Source: Myxococcales bacterium (lineage in GTDB: Bacteria > Myxococcota_A > Polyangia > Palsa-1104 > JAEUJZ01). Taken from it: DNA of 64,000 nt. Position 1 is the stretch's first letter. Each line of letters starts with the position of its first letter. The stretch lies in contig JAEUKB010000029.1 in NCBI GenBank assembly GCA_016794365.1, positions 1-64,000 of the forward strand, given 5' to 3'. The notes beneath the pieces are model-generated. The model searched no databases, was not told where the DNA came from, and worked only from the letters and a program-made list of their open reading frames with translations. Positions 17,239 to 25,789 of this stretch are shown one piece after another. The translations under genes and the position numbers were made by a program.

Positions 17239-18702
17239 CTAACTCGACGAGGATTCATCGCTGCCAAGCAGTGCGCGCACTTCCGTCAGCGCTCGTGTGC
17301 CAAGCTCGGGCGAAACCATGCGCAGATACGACGCATAACCGAGCAGATACGCTCTGAAGTTGCGACGACCGCGCGCTTGGCTCGCGACGCCGTGCGTGCG
17401 GCAGTTGTGCAAGATGGCGCGGAAGGTGCGACGCAGCTGTCGTGGGACCGATAGCCCGCTGTTGACGACGATGCCAGTGACGCGCTGCTGTGACGACGGA
17501 CGAAGGACTTTGCGCTTTGAGACGTGCTCGGCAAAGCCTTCTTGCTGACAGATCTGATTGACCCACCACAGAAAGCGTCCCACGTCGCTGTGGTTGTCCA
17601 TCCCGCTCGCGAACGAAAACGTCATGTCGTCGGCATAGCGGGTGTAACGCGCGCCCACTTTCTTAGCCAGCCCTGACAGCCGCGCATCCAGCCGCATGCA
17701 GATCAGGTTGGCCAGCGTCGGTGATGTCGGTGCGCCTTGCGGCAAAACCCCAGGCCACACCACATATCCGTCGCTGAGCACAGGCCGATGCGTCATCAGC
17801 CCAGCCAGCGTATCGCACACTTCAAACGAAAGTCCGTAGCCGCGCAGCAGGCCTCTTACCCGGTAGTACGAGATCGTCGGAAAGAAGTCCTTGATGTCGA
17901 GCTTGATAAGCAGCTTCGCGCCTTGATGCGGCTTGGCGTTCGTCAGCACCGAGCGCTTCTTCACAAAGCCATGCGCCGCTGCGTGCGTCGGAAGCTTGCT
18001 CAGCAGATCATCGAGGATTTTGCGCTGAAGCTTGCGCAGCGTCATCCGAGGCGCTGTGATGGTTCGTGGCTCGCCGCTCGACTTGGGAATCGTAAACGAG
18101 ACATACGGACTGCCCGGACCGCTTCCCGCTCGTAGCAGCTTGCGCAGATCCGTCAGCGACGGAATCTGTAGCCACTGAAGCACGTCTTTGCGCGTCTGAA
18201 GCTTGAGCACGCCCAGGTCGGACAGCGTCGGCTTCGGCTTGCGCTGCTTTCCTTTTTGCTGACGGACAAAGTACATGTTTCCGAACAGACCGTAGGACCA
18301 GCCCGTCGGATTCCAGCCTCCCAGCGCTTGACGGTGCGGCGACGGACGAAAGCGACCATCGGGCAGCGCCACATCGTCGATTCGCAGCGCTCGCATGGAT
18401 CGATGCGCCGCACTGCGAACCCGGCCATTTGGATCTTTGACCAGCACGCGCAGGTATCGTCCGGCCTGACGCTGCGTGCTGCACAGACGAACAAAGTGCG
18501 CAGCCTGCGTGCGCCGTCGCGGATCAGGACTCTGCACCAGCTGATCAAGCTGCCTTGACGCGAGCCGACTGACGTAAAAGCGCGCGACCTCGTATTCCGC
18601 CAGATCTTTGTGTGCGTCGAGCAGCGCCAGCACTTTTTCCCAGTTGTCGTCGAGCGATTCACACAGCGGAATCAGCTCTAGAAGCAGGCTCGACAGGCTC
18701 AT
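17239..18702 (-). CDS. Retron reverse transcriptase with HEAT-like N-terminus
   Basis: A 487-aa RT that would make msDNA from the adjacent non-coding RNA. RT core: FVKKRSVLTNAKPHQ includes the retron NAxxH motif (N255-H259). The catalytic Asp lies in KLDIKDFF (D269), LPQGAPTSP is motif B-like, YTRYADD places the catalytic pair at D358-D359, and RVTGIVVN carries the retron VTG motif (V408-G410). Residues ~1-115 are helical with HEAT-like phrases (SPDPRRRTQAAHFVRL and DPNGRVRSAAHRSMRAL). Known myxobacterial retron RTs such as that of Mx162 have a similar total length and core but, from memory, a different N-terminus. GGAAAGGA lies ~8 nt before the ATG. The ncRNA cassette lies 43-204 bp upstream on the same strand. 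Confidence 0.95.
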   Translation of the reverse strand: MSLSSLLLELIPLCESLDDNWEKVLALLDAHKDLAEYEVARFYVSRLASRQLDQLVQSPDPRRRTQAAHFVRLCSTQRQAGRYLRVLVKDPNGRVRSAAHRSMRALRIDDVALPDGRFRPSPHRQALGGWNPTGWSYGLFGNMYFVRQQKGKQRKPKPTLSDLGVLKLQTRKDVLQWLQIPSLTDLRKLLRAGSGPGSPYVSFTIPKSSGEPRTITAPRMTLRKLQRKILDDLLSKLPTHAAAHGFVKKRSVLTNAKPHQGAKLLIKLDIKDFFPTISYYRVRGLLRGYGLSFEVCDTLAGLMTHRPVLSDGYVVWPGVLPQGAPTSPTLANLICMRLDARLSGLAKKVGARYTRYADDMTFSFASGMDNHSDVGRFLWWVNQICQQEGFAEHVSKRKVLRPSSQQRVTGIVVNSGLSVPRQLRRTFRAILHNCRTHGVASQARGRRNFRAYLLGYASYLRMVSPELGTRALTEVRALLGSDESSSS

Positions 18703-18745
18703 GAGGTCTGTCCTTTCCGACGGGAAGTGCGGAGCGAAAAAGAAA

Positions 18746-18763
18746 CAGCGTTCCTTCGATCGC
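18746..18763 (-). repeat. Retron a2 inverted repeat
   Basis: Minus-strand GCGATCGAAGGAACGCTG, perfectly complementary over 18 bp to a1. It marks the 3' end of the cassette, 43 bp before the RT start codon. Confidence 0.88.
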
Positions 18764-18888
18764 AGCTACTTGCGTGGCAGCGGTGCCCGAGCTGAGAAAA
18801 GCCGCAAGCGGCAGCTCGGTCCAGCGCATTGTCCATTGTAGGTCGTACGCACCCGCGACGTAGCATCGCGGAAGAAGCTAACTGCGTG

Positions 18889-18906
18889 GCGATCGAAGGA
18901 ACGCTG
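18889..18906 (-). repeat. Retron a1 inverted repeat
   Basis: Minus-strand CAGCGTTCCTTCGATCGC, the exact reverse complement of a2 at 18746-18763. In retrons this pairing of the RNA ends is required to present the branch G for priming. Confidence 0.88.
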
Positions 18907-18911
18907 CGGGT

Positions 18912-18917
18912 TTTATG
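18912..18917 (-). promoter_or_regulatory. Candidate -10 element for the retron RNA
   Basis: Minus-strand CATAAA lies 5 nt before a1, which would place transcription start at or within the first bases of a1. No convincing -35 box is visible; TTTTTC about 17 nt upstream is the best candidate. Weak evidence. Confidence 0.25.
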
Positions 18918-19009
18918 TTCGCAGGCTCTGTCCGAAAAAGAAAGAGCCAGTCTTTCGTCGCTGATGTGCGCTTGACATGGCGACGTTGTGCGCGTCTGTG
19001 CGCGCGCGC

Positions 19010-21889
19010 TCATGAGCGACGCTCCGGCCCACGCTTGGCATGTCGTCTTGTCGAGGCAGCGGTAATCGACTCACTTGGTGGGGCAGGGTGTTCGGCCAGC
19101 AGCTCTGCCAGTCGCTGCGAGATCGTCGTCGGTTCATTGGGCGCATGCAGCGAGCTCTCGTGACCTTTGCGGACGAGCGCATTGAACCGTCGGCTCATCG
19201 TGTGAACCGCTTCGCCGTGACGAATCAGGCTCTGTCGCCGCTCCTCGGGAAGCTCCAGATCGCGCAGCACCGTCAGGTTGTCATCCAGCTCCGACGGATA
19301 GCTCGGTGCGGAAATGACCGACGACACCGCAGGCTGCATCAGCGAGTAGCGATAACAGTCCGCAGCCGTCGGACGAATCAGTGGCGCAGGCTGACCCGGA
19401 ATCGGACGCAGCAGCCGTCCATACGAGGTCGCAGAAAACGTCAGCAGCCCGACACCTGCGCGCTCACACAACGGAAACAGCGACGACTCTGCACCGGGAT
19501 GCGCGGCACTGTGACGGGTCATCAGCACATCAATCGCTCCGTCGGAAATGACCTCTTGCGCCAGGCTGCGATCGTGCGTCGAGATGCCTGCGGCTCGAAT
19601 CTTTCCATCGGCTTTGAGCTGCGCCAGCGTCTCGCGAACCTCATCGGACAGTCGCTCGGGAGAGCGCACCCAGAACAGCAAAAACACATCCAAGCAGTCG
19701 GTCTTCAGACGACGAAGCGCGCGCTCGACATCGCTGGTGATCGATTCGCGATCCCCTTCGTAGCTTCCGGTGATGATGTGAAGGTTCCGTCGCTGTTCAC
19801 GCAGCACACGCAGCATCGACTGATAGCCGGGTTCCCAGAAAAACAGGTTCACACCCGCATCGATGGCTCGCTCATAGGTACGCGACGGCAGCTCGGAGAC
19901 ACCCGACACCGCCAGCGGCGATACCCACAGCGCAGTCCGTCCCAGCCTGCGTCGCGGTGCCGTCGAGAGCTTGAGCGGGCTCGGCGTGGCTGGTTGCACA
20001 AAGGATGCTCGCTGCGGCTGCGCGTAGGCTTGTCCTTGCAGCGTCGCAATCGCTGACACAATCGGCATATGGACTTCCGGGGCTTCGGACTTCAGCAGCT
20101 CGTCGCGCAGTGTCGTCAGTGCTTCGTCGCTGTCCATCGCGCGCTTGAGCCGCTCTGCCTGTGCGGCCAGTCGCTGTTCCGTCGAAAGCTGTCCCGTGCG
20201 CAGCAGCGTGTCCAAGCGGGCATCCAGGTCTTCTAGCTCGGCCATTCTTGTCGTCGCGGCTTGCCTGACGCTAAGCTGACGGTCGCGCGCCAGCCGGAGC
20301 AGCAGTGGCAAGTGTTCCGACGGTGACGCAAAGCCAGCAGCGCGTGTCTTCAGCCATGGATCTTCGTCGCTGGCTGCTGCATTCGCGATCAGGTTGCGCT
20401 GCGCTGGGCTGAGCTGTTTCCGCCTCTGCCATAGCTGTCGCAGCACTTCTCGTCGCGTCTTCGGATCGGGATCGTGCGTCAGCCAGAGACAGAGCCTATC
20501 CGTCGAAAGATTCGGCGCAATCGCCTGACGAACCAGCGGATCGGCGTCATCTTGGTAGCGCGTCACGTCGGACAGTCTGCCGAGCATCCCCAAGGCACGC
20601 AGCGCTCGCGCTCGGACCAGCGGATGTTCTTCGTCGCAGAGCCGAGAGAGCAGCGTATGATCGGCGCTGGCCAGCGCGCGCTCCAAAAGCGCCAGCTGCG
20701 CAAGCGGACGCGAGTCCGGCCCGAGGACAAGCGGCAGCAGTCGTCCCAGCTCAGACTCTTTGACGCGCGTCACCAGCGCCAGCAGCGCCGCCGCCCGCAC
20801 TTCCGCATCTTCATCTTCGAGCCGTGCATCAAACAGCGTCGTATCGGTTTCTCCCAGCTCATCCAGACAGCGCACAGCGGCTTGTCGCGCCAGTGGATGC
20901 GGATGCGTCAGCGCGGCTCGTACCGGATTCCGTCGGCCTCCGTCGTGTAGCAGCTTGTGACAAGCCCACATCACCGCACCGACGGGTGCTTCGGGATCGT
21001 TCAAGATCCGCGTGATCAGCGCAATGGCCCGTCGTCCTGCCCGCGAGAGCAGCTCCCACGTACTTTCCAGCGCGTGCGGCAGACCGGGAATTTGCAAAAA
21101 CGGCAGCACTTCTTCCAGCTCGTTGGCTCGACTGAGCCGCGCCAGCCGATCGATGGCCAGCTCGCGAAGCTGCGTGTGCGGATCGGACAGAAACGGCAGC
21201 AGCTCGGCGGGCGTTAGCTCGGACATTGGACGCGCACGCAGTCGCGCCGTCGTGACCGCCGGATCGGGATTGGCCAGCGCTTGGTCGGTCGGACGCGGCG
21301 CTTCGGCTTTGTAGGCAGCCAGCGACGGATCCACGCGCGCTTGTAGCTCTAGCTGAGCACCTTGGGCCGCTTCGGACATGCCTTGCGTCACCGTCAGGAT
21401 CTGATCGCGCTCAGCGGGCAGCGCATGCCACAGCGTCTCGAGCGCCCGAATCGCCGCATGACGAACGCGCCAGAACGGATCGCCGAGCACTTGCTGAAGC
21501 GTCAAAATGGCTTCGGCTTGACCCAGCTTGGCCAGCGAAAGCGCTGCCGTGCGACGAACCCACCAGATCGGATCGAGCCGCGCCAGATGAGCCAGTCGCT
21601 TGGGAACACGCGGTGCAGCCACGAACTCGCACTGACCCAGCGCACGCGCTGCTGCTTCGCGAACGCTCGGTCGCTCATCGTAGGTCGCATCGTGAAGCCA
21701 CAGCATCGGGCTCTGTGTGCGCGCGCGGCTGAGTACCTGCGCAGCTTCGGCCCGAACGCGACCATCTACGTCCTCGAGCAGCGCCGCCCGGGCTGCATAG
21801 ACATCTGCCTTACAGTGCGGGTCCAGATCCGCCAGCGCCGACAGTCGCACGATGGGCGAGCGCGAAAGCAGCCTAACGCGAGCCTGCAT
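19010..21889 (-). CDS. HEAT-repeat protein fused to a catalytically degenerate aldo/keto reductase
   Basis: A 959-aa protein. Residues ~1-640 are tandem HEAT/PBS-lyase-like helical repeats, e.g. DPFWRVRHAAIRALETL and EDAEVRAAALLALVTRV. From ~645 an aldo/keto reductase fold begins with RRLGRTALWVSPLA. It continues with RAIDAGVNLFFWEPGYQ, ALRRLKTDCLDVFLLFW, and LKADGKIRAAGISTHD. The usual AKR tetrad is lost: the Asp site reads W in NLFFWEP, the Lys site reads G in HIITGSY, and the His site reads F/W in LLFW. A redox role is therefore doubtful and a scaffolding or ligand-sensing role is more likely. GGAG lies 5 nt before the ATG. It is the next gene upstream of the retron on the same strand, with 103 bp to a1, and is a candidate retron partner by position only. 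Confidence 0.85.
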   Translation of the reverse strand: MQARVRLLSRSPIVRLSALADLDPHCKADVYAARAALLEDVDGRVRAEAAQVLSRARTQSPMLWLHDATYDERPSVREAAARALGQCEFVAAPRVPKRLAHLARLDPIWWVRRTAALSLAKLGQAEAILTLQQVLGDPFWRVRHAAIRALETLWHALPAERDQILTVTQGMSEAAQGAQLELQARVDPSLAAYKAEAPRPTDQALANPDPAVTTARLRARPMSELTPAELLPFLSDPHTQLRELAIDRLARLSRANELEEVLPFLQIPGLPHALESTWELLSRAGRRAIALITRILNDPEAPVGAVMWACHKLLHDGGRRNPVRAALTHPHPLARQAAVRCLDELGETDTTLFDARLEDEDAEVRAAALLALVTRVKESELGRLLPLVLGPDSRPLAQLALLERALASADHTLLSRLCDEEHPLVRARALRALGMLGRLSDVTRYQDDADPLVRQAIAPNLSTDRLCLWLTHDPDPKTRREVLRQLWQRRKQLSPAQRNLIANAAASDEDPWLKTRAAGFASPSEHLPLLLRLARDRQLSVRQAATTRMAELEDLDARLDTLLRTGQLSTEQRLAAQAERLKRAMDSDEALTTLRDELLKSEAPEVHMPIVSAIATLQGQAYAQPQRASFVQPATPSPLKLSTAPRRRLGRTALWVSPLAVSGVSELPSRTYERAIDAGVNLFFWEPGYQSMLRVLREQRRNLHIITGSYEGDRESITSDVERALRRLKTDCLDVFLLFWVRSPERLSDEVRETLAQLKADGKIRAAGISTHDRSLAQEVISDGAIDVLMTRHSAAHPGAESSLFPLCERAGVGLLTFSATSYGRLLRPIPGQPAPLIRPTAADCYRYSLMQPAVSSVISAPSYPSELDDNLTVLRDLELPEERRQSLIRHGEAVHTMSRRFNALVRKGHESSLHAPNEPTTISQRLAELLAEHPAPPSESITAASTRRHAKRGPERRS

Positions 21890-22096
21890 AAGCGCTCCTG
21901 TCTGTGGGCAGCCTGCGTTTCCTCTGAACGAGTGATTGGTCCCGTAGACCCGACGGCACGAGCAGTGCTTCTTCTGTCACTCACTTAGCGTACGGCACAA
22001 CTTGCATCGGACTCAATCGCGACGGATGGTCCGACAGGTCCGTTTGCAGACGACACTGTGCGTGGCGGGGATACAAAAGAAGAAGCCGCAGAGACG

Positions 22097-23332
22097 CTAC
22101 GGACGACGCTTGGGATGGCTGCCAGAGCTTTTGCGCGGCGACATGAACATGCGCGGCAAGGTGATTCCGCGTGTCTCGGGCAGCATCCAGACCCAGCTTG
22201 CGGTGGCCAGCGCGAGCACGAGCGGAACCGACAGACCGCCAGCCAAGCCAAAGCGCAGCTTCATCGCGGCGACCACCACCGGGGCCAGCAGCTGAACCGA
22301 GCGCGCCAGGTTGTAGGTGGCTCCCATGGCGGCGCTGCGGATCTCGGTCGGGAACAGCTCGGCCAGCAGTGCGCCAAAGCCCGCCGTGCAGCCCGAGCCA
22401 AAGCCAAGCAGCAGCATCGTCAGCCAAAACAGCGGTGGATGCTGCGTCAGCCAGCGCCAGTTGAAGGCGAGCAGGGCGAGCGCGCTCGCGGTCAGCAGCG
22501 AATAGACACAAAACGCCGGACGACGACCCGCGCGATCGGCCATGTTGCCAAACAGGAGCATGCCGAGGAACTGACCAACCTGCGCAGTCAGCACCCAGAT
22601 CATGCTTTTGCCGATGCGCTGACCCATTTCGTTGAGCAAGAACGACGGCAGCCAGATGTAGCAAGTCCAGTACGTGCCCATCTTGAGAACGGTCAGCATC
22701 CACGCGAGGACGAAGCGACGACCGATGCCCGCGCGAAAGACCTCGACGAGCGAGACATGATGGTTGGTTCGTTCGTTGGGCAGGACCATGGATCGACGCA
22801 TGGCCACGGCAAGCAGCGCGGTCGCACTCGATGCCAGCAAGATGGCGCGCCAGCCCAGGATCGGTAACAGCAAAAAACCAGCGACGGCAGCGAGCGCAGC
22901 CCCGAGCGGTTCTCCGGCTTGCAGCAGGGCGGCAGCGCGACCACGATAGCGTGATTCCACCGCTTCTGCGACGAGACCGTGTCCGATGGCCCACTCTCCG
23001 CCAACGCCCAGACCGACGAGTCCGCGTCCGATCAAAAACACCGACAAAGACGGCGCCAGTCCGCAGACCGCTGAACCGAGCGAGTACACAAACACTGTCA
23101 GTGCCAAGATCGATCGCTTGCCATATCGATCGGCCAGATATCCGGCCAAAATACCGCCCAACCCAGAGGTCGATAGCGCGACGCCAAGCAGCCAAGACTC
23201 GACCTCATGCGAGAGGTGGAACTCGTGGCTGACCGCGTCTTTGATGTACGCAAACAGGACGAGATCGTAGAAGTCGAAGGTCCAGCCCAGAAATGCAAAC
23301 AGAAACAGTCGATATGGGAACGGGCGACCCAT
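22097..23332 (-). CDS. MFS transporter
   Basis: A 411-aa major facilitator superfamily protein with 12 predicted helices. The first cytoplasmic loop carries GYLADRYGKRS, a variant of the family motif GxLaDrxGrk. The fourth helix has GRGLVGLGVGGEWAIGHGLVAE, a pattern resembling sugar/aromatic-acid:H+ symporters. The second-half equivalent motif is GNMADRAGRR. FDFYDLVLF in the first helix also fits the aromatic acid/metabolite symporter group. Substrate is unknown. It lies 207 bp upstream of the HEAT-AKR gene on the same strand and may share its transcript. Confidence 0.88.
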   Translation of the reverse strand: MGRPFPYRLFLFAFLGWTFDFYDLVLFAYIKDAVSHEFHLSHEVESWLLGVALSTSGLGGILAGYLADRYGKRSILALTVFVYSLGSAVCGLAPSLSVFLIGRGLVGLGVGGEWAIGHGLVAEAVESRYRGRAAALLQAGEPLGAALAAVAGFLLLPILGWRAILLASSATALLAVAMRRSMVLPNERTNHHVSLVEVFRAGIGRRFVLAWMLTVLKMGTYWTCYIWLPSFLLNEMGQRIGKSMIWVLTAQVGQFLGMLLFGNMADRAGRRPAFCVYSLLTASALALLAFNWRWLTQHPPLFWLTMLLLGFGSGCTAGFGALLAELFPTEIRSAAMGATYNLARSVQLLAPVVVAAMKLRFGLAGGLSVPLVLALATASWVWMLPETRGITLPRMFMSPRKSSGSHPKRRP

Positions 23333-23426
23333 GGAAGAACTGGCCCTAACCGTAGAGGCGATGGAAGAAAGGCGTTGGAAACAGCGTCGGAAACTCTCGC
23401 GGCATGGTTTATCGATTTAAGCTCGA

Positions 23427-23445
23427 GTTGCCTTTGCGGGGCAAC
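23427..23445 (+). other. Small hairpin upstream of the ROK kinase gene
   Basis: GTTGCC (23427-23432) and GGCAAC (23440-23445) flank a 7-nt loop, and a further GAGCC/GGCTC pair encloses a T-rich stretch just downstream. It may be a leader structure of the kinase mRNA. No riboswitch class is recognised. Confidence 0.25.
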
Positions 23446-23534
23446 GGATGAGCCACTTTTCTTTTGTTCTCCGGCTCACGAGCGCATACCGAAAGCTGGG
23501 TCTGTCCGGGCTGCTTGCCTGTTAGGTTGTAGAA

Positions 23535-24470
23535 ATGGAACCTACTGCGCAGAACCAACTCCGAGTGGGCGTGGACCTGGGCGGCACCAAGATGGAAGCG
23601 GTGGTGCTTCGGTTGTCGGGTGATTCGTTTGAAGTGCTCTCGCGACTGCGCCGACCGACCGAGCGCGAGCTGGGCTATGAGCACATCCAAAGCGCGCTGG
23701 CAGATTTGGTCTATGACACAGTGCGTCAAGCAGGACTTACGGACATGCCGCCCATCGGTGTCGGGATGCCAGGCAGCATCAGCAGGCGCAGCGGGCTTAT
23801 CAAAAACTCGAACACAACCTGCTTAAATGGCCGACCGTTTCGCGATGACGTGAGCGCCAAGCTGGGTCAGCGCGTGCGCTTTGCCAACGATGCCAACTGC
23901 TTTGCGCTCGCCGAGGCTCGGTTTGGCGCGGGACGCGGTCACTCCGTCGTCTTTGGCGTCATCCTCGGGACCGGCGTCGGGGGCGGCTTGGTCATTCCTT
24001 CGATAAGTGGCCTGCCCGATGCGTGGGATGGACCGCAAGGTATCGCCGGAGAGTGGGGTCACGTCAGCCTCGATCCCGAGAACGGTCCAAGCTGCTATTG
24101 CGGTCGTCGCGGCTGCATCGAAACCTATCTGTCTGGACCGGCGCTGGAAGCTCGCTATGCATCGCTGCGCGGTCTTGCCCAGCCACTGTCACTTCGCCAG
24201 ATCGTCGATCGTCGCGCCGAAGATCCCGTCGCTCAGCAAGTGTTAGACGCGCACTGTCAGCTGTTCGGACGCGCAATTGCGACGGTGATAAACATCGTCG
24301 ATCCCGATCTCATCGTGATGGGCGGCGGTCTGTCCCACCTATCGTGGCTGTATCAAGCGGGCGCTACCGAAGCCGCAAAGTGGGTCTTTAGCGACGAGCT
24401 AACGACGCCCATCGTTGCCAATCAGCTCGGCGACAGCGCTGGGGTGATTGGCGCTGCCCTTTTGCCCTAA
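23535..24470 (+). CDS. ROK-family sugar kinase
   Basis: A 311-aa cytoplasmic sugar kinase of the ROK family. The phosphate-binding VGVDLGGTKMEAVV opens the protein. NDANCFALAEA carries the catalytic Asp region, and GIAGEWGH provides the sugar- and zinc-site His. CYCGRRGCIE is the CxCGxxGCxE zinc motif of ROK kinases, and DLIVMGGGLS lies near the end. The GEWGH and NDANCFALAEA forms are shared with bacterial fructokinase/N-acetylglucosamine kinase enzymes, so the exact sugar is uncertain. It is followed 23 bp later by trmB. Confidence 0.92.
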   Translation: MEPTAQNQLRVGVDLGGTKMEAVVLRLSGDSFEVLSRLRRPTERELGYEHIQSALADLVYDTVRQAGLTDMPPIGVGMPGSISRRSGLIKNSNTTCLNGRPFRDDVSAKLGQRVRFANDANCFALAEARFGAGRGHSVVFGVILGTGVGGGLVIPSISGLPDAWDGPQGIAGEWGHVSLDPENGPSCYCGRRGCIETYLSGPALEARYASLRGLAQPLSLRQIVDRRAEDPVAQQVLDAHCQLFGRAIATVINIVDPDLIVMGGGLSHLSWLYQAGATEAAKWVFSDELTTPIVANQLGDSAGVIGAALLP

Positions 24471-24493
24471 GAGCTTGGTATCTTTCGCCGCCC

Positions 24494-25117
24494 ATGCCGC
24501 TGCGTGTCCGTCATCACGTCAATCCGTTTCACCTTCGCTTGCTCGATATCGCGCCAGAGCGGCTCGTAGCGCCAGTCGGTCAAGACGAAGAGCTGCAAGT
24601 CGAGCTGGGCTGTGCCGATGCGCAGTTTCTGTTTCAGCTCGCGCGGCGCGATCCGCTGGGCAGCTACGTGGGCGTCGAAATCCGCGAGCCGCTGGTCGAT
24701 GATGTCAACCGTCGCGCCGAGTCCGAAGGGCTGCCCAACCTGCGCGCGCTGTTTGCGCACATCAACCTCGACCTGCCGCGCTTGTTTGCCGGACATCGGA
24801 TTCGTCGCTTCTTTATCAACTTTCCCGATCCGTGGTTTAAGCGCGCACATCACAACCGTCGCATCGTCAATCCAGAGCTGGCCGAGCTGCTCGTGTCGAT
24901 GCTGATTCCCGGCGGAGAGCTGTTCTTTCAAAGCGACATCTGGGATCTGGCGATCGCTGCGATGGAAGTGTTCGAGACGACTGCGGGACTCGAAAACACC
25001 GCTGGTGAGTGGTCGTTTTTGAAAGCGAATCCGTATCCCGCGATCTCGCTGCGAGAAGAGCGCGTCACCGAGAAGAACCTACCGATCTGGCGCATCCTCT
25101 ATCGGCGCGTGGCATAA
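24494..25117 (+). CDS. trmB: tRNA (guanine-N7-)-methyltransferase
   Basis: Methylates G46 of tRNA using S-adenosylmethionine. The 207-aa length is typical. The SAM-binding motif is QVELGCADAQFLFQLA, followed by YVGVEIREPL. The family signature FPDPWFKRAHHNRRIV is intact around residues 112-127, as is GGELFFQSDIWDLA. The C-terminal T-E segment for tRNA recognition is seen in RVTEKNLPIWRI. It sits between a sugar kinase and a lipoprotein gene in a tight plus-strand run. Confidence 0.95.
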   Translation: MPLRVRHHVNPFHLRLLDIAPERLVAPVGQDEELQVELGCADAQFLFQLARRDPLGSYVGVEIREPLVDDVNRRAESEGLPNLRALFAHINLDLPRLFAGHRIRRFFINFPDPWFKRAHHNRRIVNPELAELLVSMLIPGGELFFQSDIWDLAIAAMEVFETTAGLENTAGEWSFLKANPYPAISLREERVTEKNLPIWRILYRRVA

Positions 25118-25124
25118 AGAAAAG

Positions 25125-25775
25125 ATGCGGAACGCGCGACTTGGACTGCTGCTGGCGGGCTGGCTTTCCTTCGGCTGTGGCGCAAACAGTGCGGCGGACC
25201 TGGGCTTTTTCGTGCTGCGACTGCAAGCGCAAGGTGTTCCGACGAATGCAACGCTGCTCGAGCCTCAGGTCTCGGTACTGAGCGACGGTTGGAACAGCGC
25301 CGCGTCGATTGCTCCAGCGGATCTTTCGATGCTGACCAAGCGCGATCCCGTCACGGTGATCTTGCGCGTGCCAGTCCAAGATGCCGGACAGCGAGTCGCC
25401 GCAGCGGTGCGTGTGCTCGACGACAAAAAGCAGATGTTAGCGGTGGGCGGTGCGCAGCTTGCGCTGACGAGAGACTCGACGCTGCCGGTGGCGCTGGTGG
25501 AATCGATCGATGCGCGCAGTCAGGCGCTTCAGCTCGCGAAGGTCGTTCCGTCGCAGCTGACGAGCGGAAAAGTGGTGACGCTGTACGGCTGGGGTTTTGC
25601 GGCCAGCGACGAAGTGACTGTCGGTGGGCAAAAAGTTCAGTCGGTGCAGTGGCAGTCTTCCGTCGAGCTGGTGGTGACGATGCCGCAGAGCCTTGCGCGT
25701 GGTCCCGCGACGATCACCGTCAGTCACGTCGGTGGATCTAGCGATACCCGAACCGATCTGGCCACCGTCGAGTAA
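25125..25775 (+). CDS. Putative lipoprotein with IPT/TIG domain
   Basis: A 216-aa predicted lipoprotein. Signal MRNARLGLLLAGWLSFGC with lipobox LSFGC (Cys about 18). The middle region is beta-rich without a recognised family. The last ~80 residues form an IPT/TIG immunoglobulin-like domain, recognisable from PSQLTSGKVVTLYGWGF followed by VTVGGQKVQSVQW and GPATITVSHVGG. Likely periplasmic or surface structural protein. It begins 7 bp after trmB, so it is translated from the same message. Confidence 0.75.
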   Translation: MRNARLGLLLAGWLSFGCGANSAADLGFFVLRLQAQGVPTNATLLEPQVSVLSDGWNSAASIAPADLSMLTKRDPVTVILRVPVQDAGQRVAAAVRVLDDKKQMLAVGGAQLALTRDSTLPVALVESIDARSQALQLAKVVPSQLTSGKVVTLYGWGFAASDEVTVGGQKVQSVQWQSSVELVVTMPQSLARGPATITVSHVGGSSDTRTDLATVE

Positions 25776-25789
25776 GCGACGACTTTACT
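25771..25789. terminator. Short hairpin spanning convergent stop codons
   Basis: AGTAAG (25771-25776) and CTTTACT (25783-25789) pair with one bulged T around a 6-nt loop. Both stop codons of the converging genes lie in the arms. The stem is short and lacks a T-run. Confidence 0.3.

Larger units (their letters stand above)
18746..18906 (-). ncRNA. Retron msr-msd non-coding RNA
   Basis: A 161-nt cassette immediately upstream of the RT gene in the order a1-msr-msd-a2. The ends are a perfect 18-bp inverted repeat. Just inside a1 the minus strand reads CACGCAGTTAGC; the TTAGC matches the branch-site context known from Ec86, making the G at 18878 the likely 2'-5' branch point. An msr hairpin follows: CCGCGA (18871-18866), 7-nt loop, TCGCGG (18858-18853). 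The msd hairpin has outer arms CCGAGCTG (18819-18812) and CAGCTCGG (18794-18787), inner CCGC-TT-GCGG, and a 7-nt bulge. GGTGC (18853-18849) can also pair with GCACC (18786-18782). Boundaries of the DNA part are inferred. Confidence 0.85.

Noticed and set aside
17239..18702. Group II intron or diversity-generating retroelement RT
   Set aside because: No maturase or endonuclease domain, no intron RNA, no variable-repeat target gene; NAxxH, VTG and the a1/a2 cassette point to a retron.
21981..23195. 404-aa minus frame overlapping the MFS gene
   Set aside because: A +1 shadow, Arg/Trp-rich with no hydrophobic helices, while the overlapping frame is a clear MFS protein.
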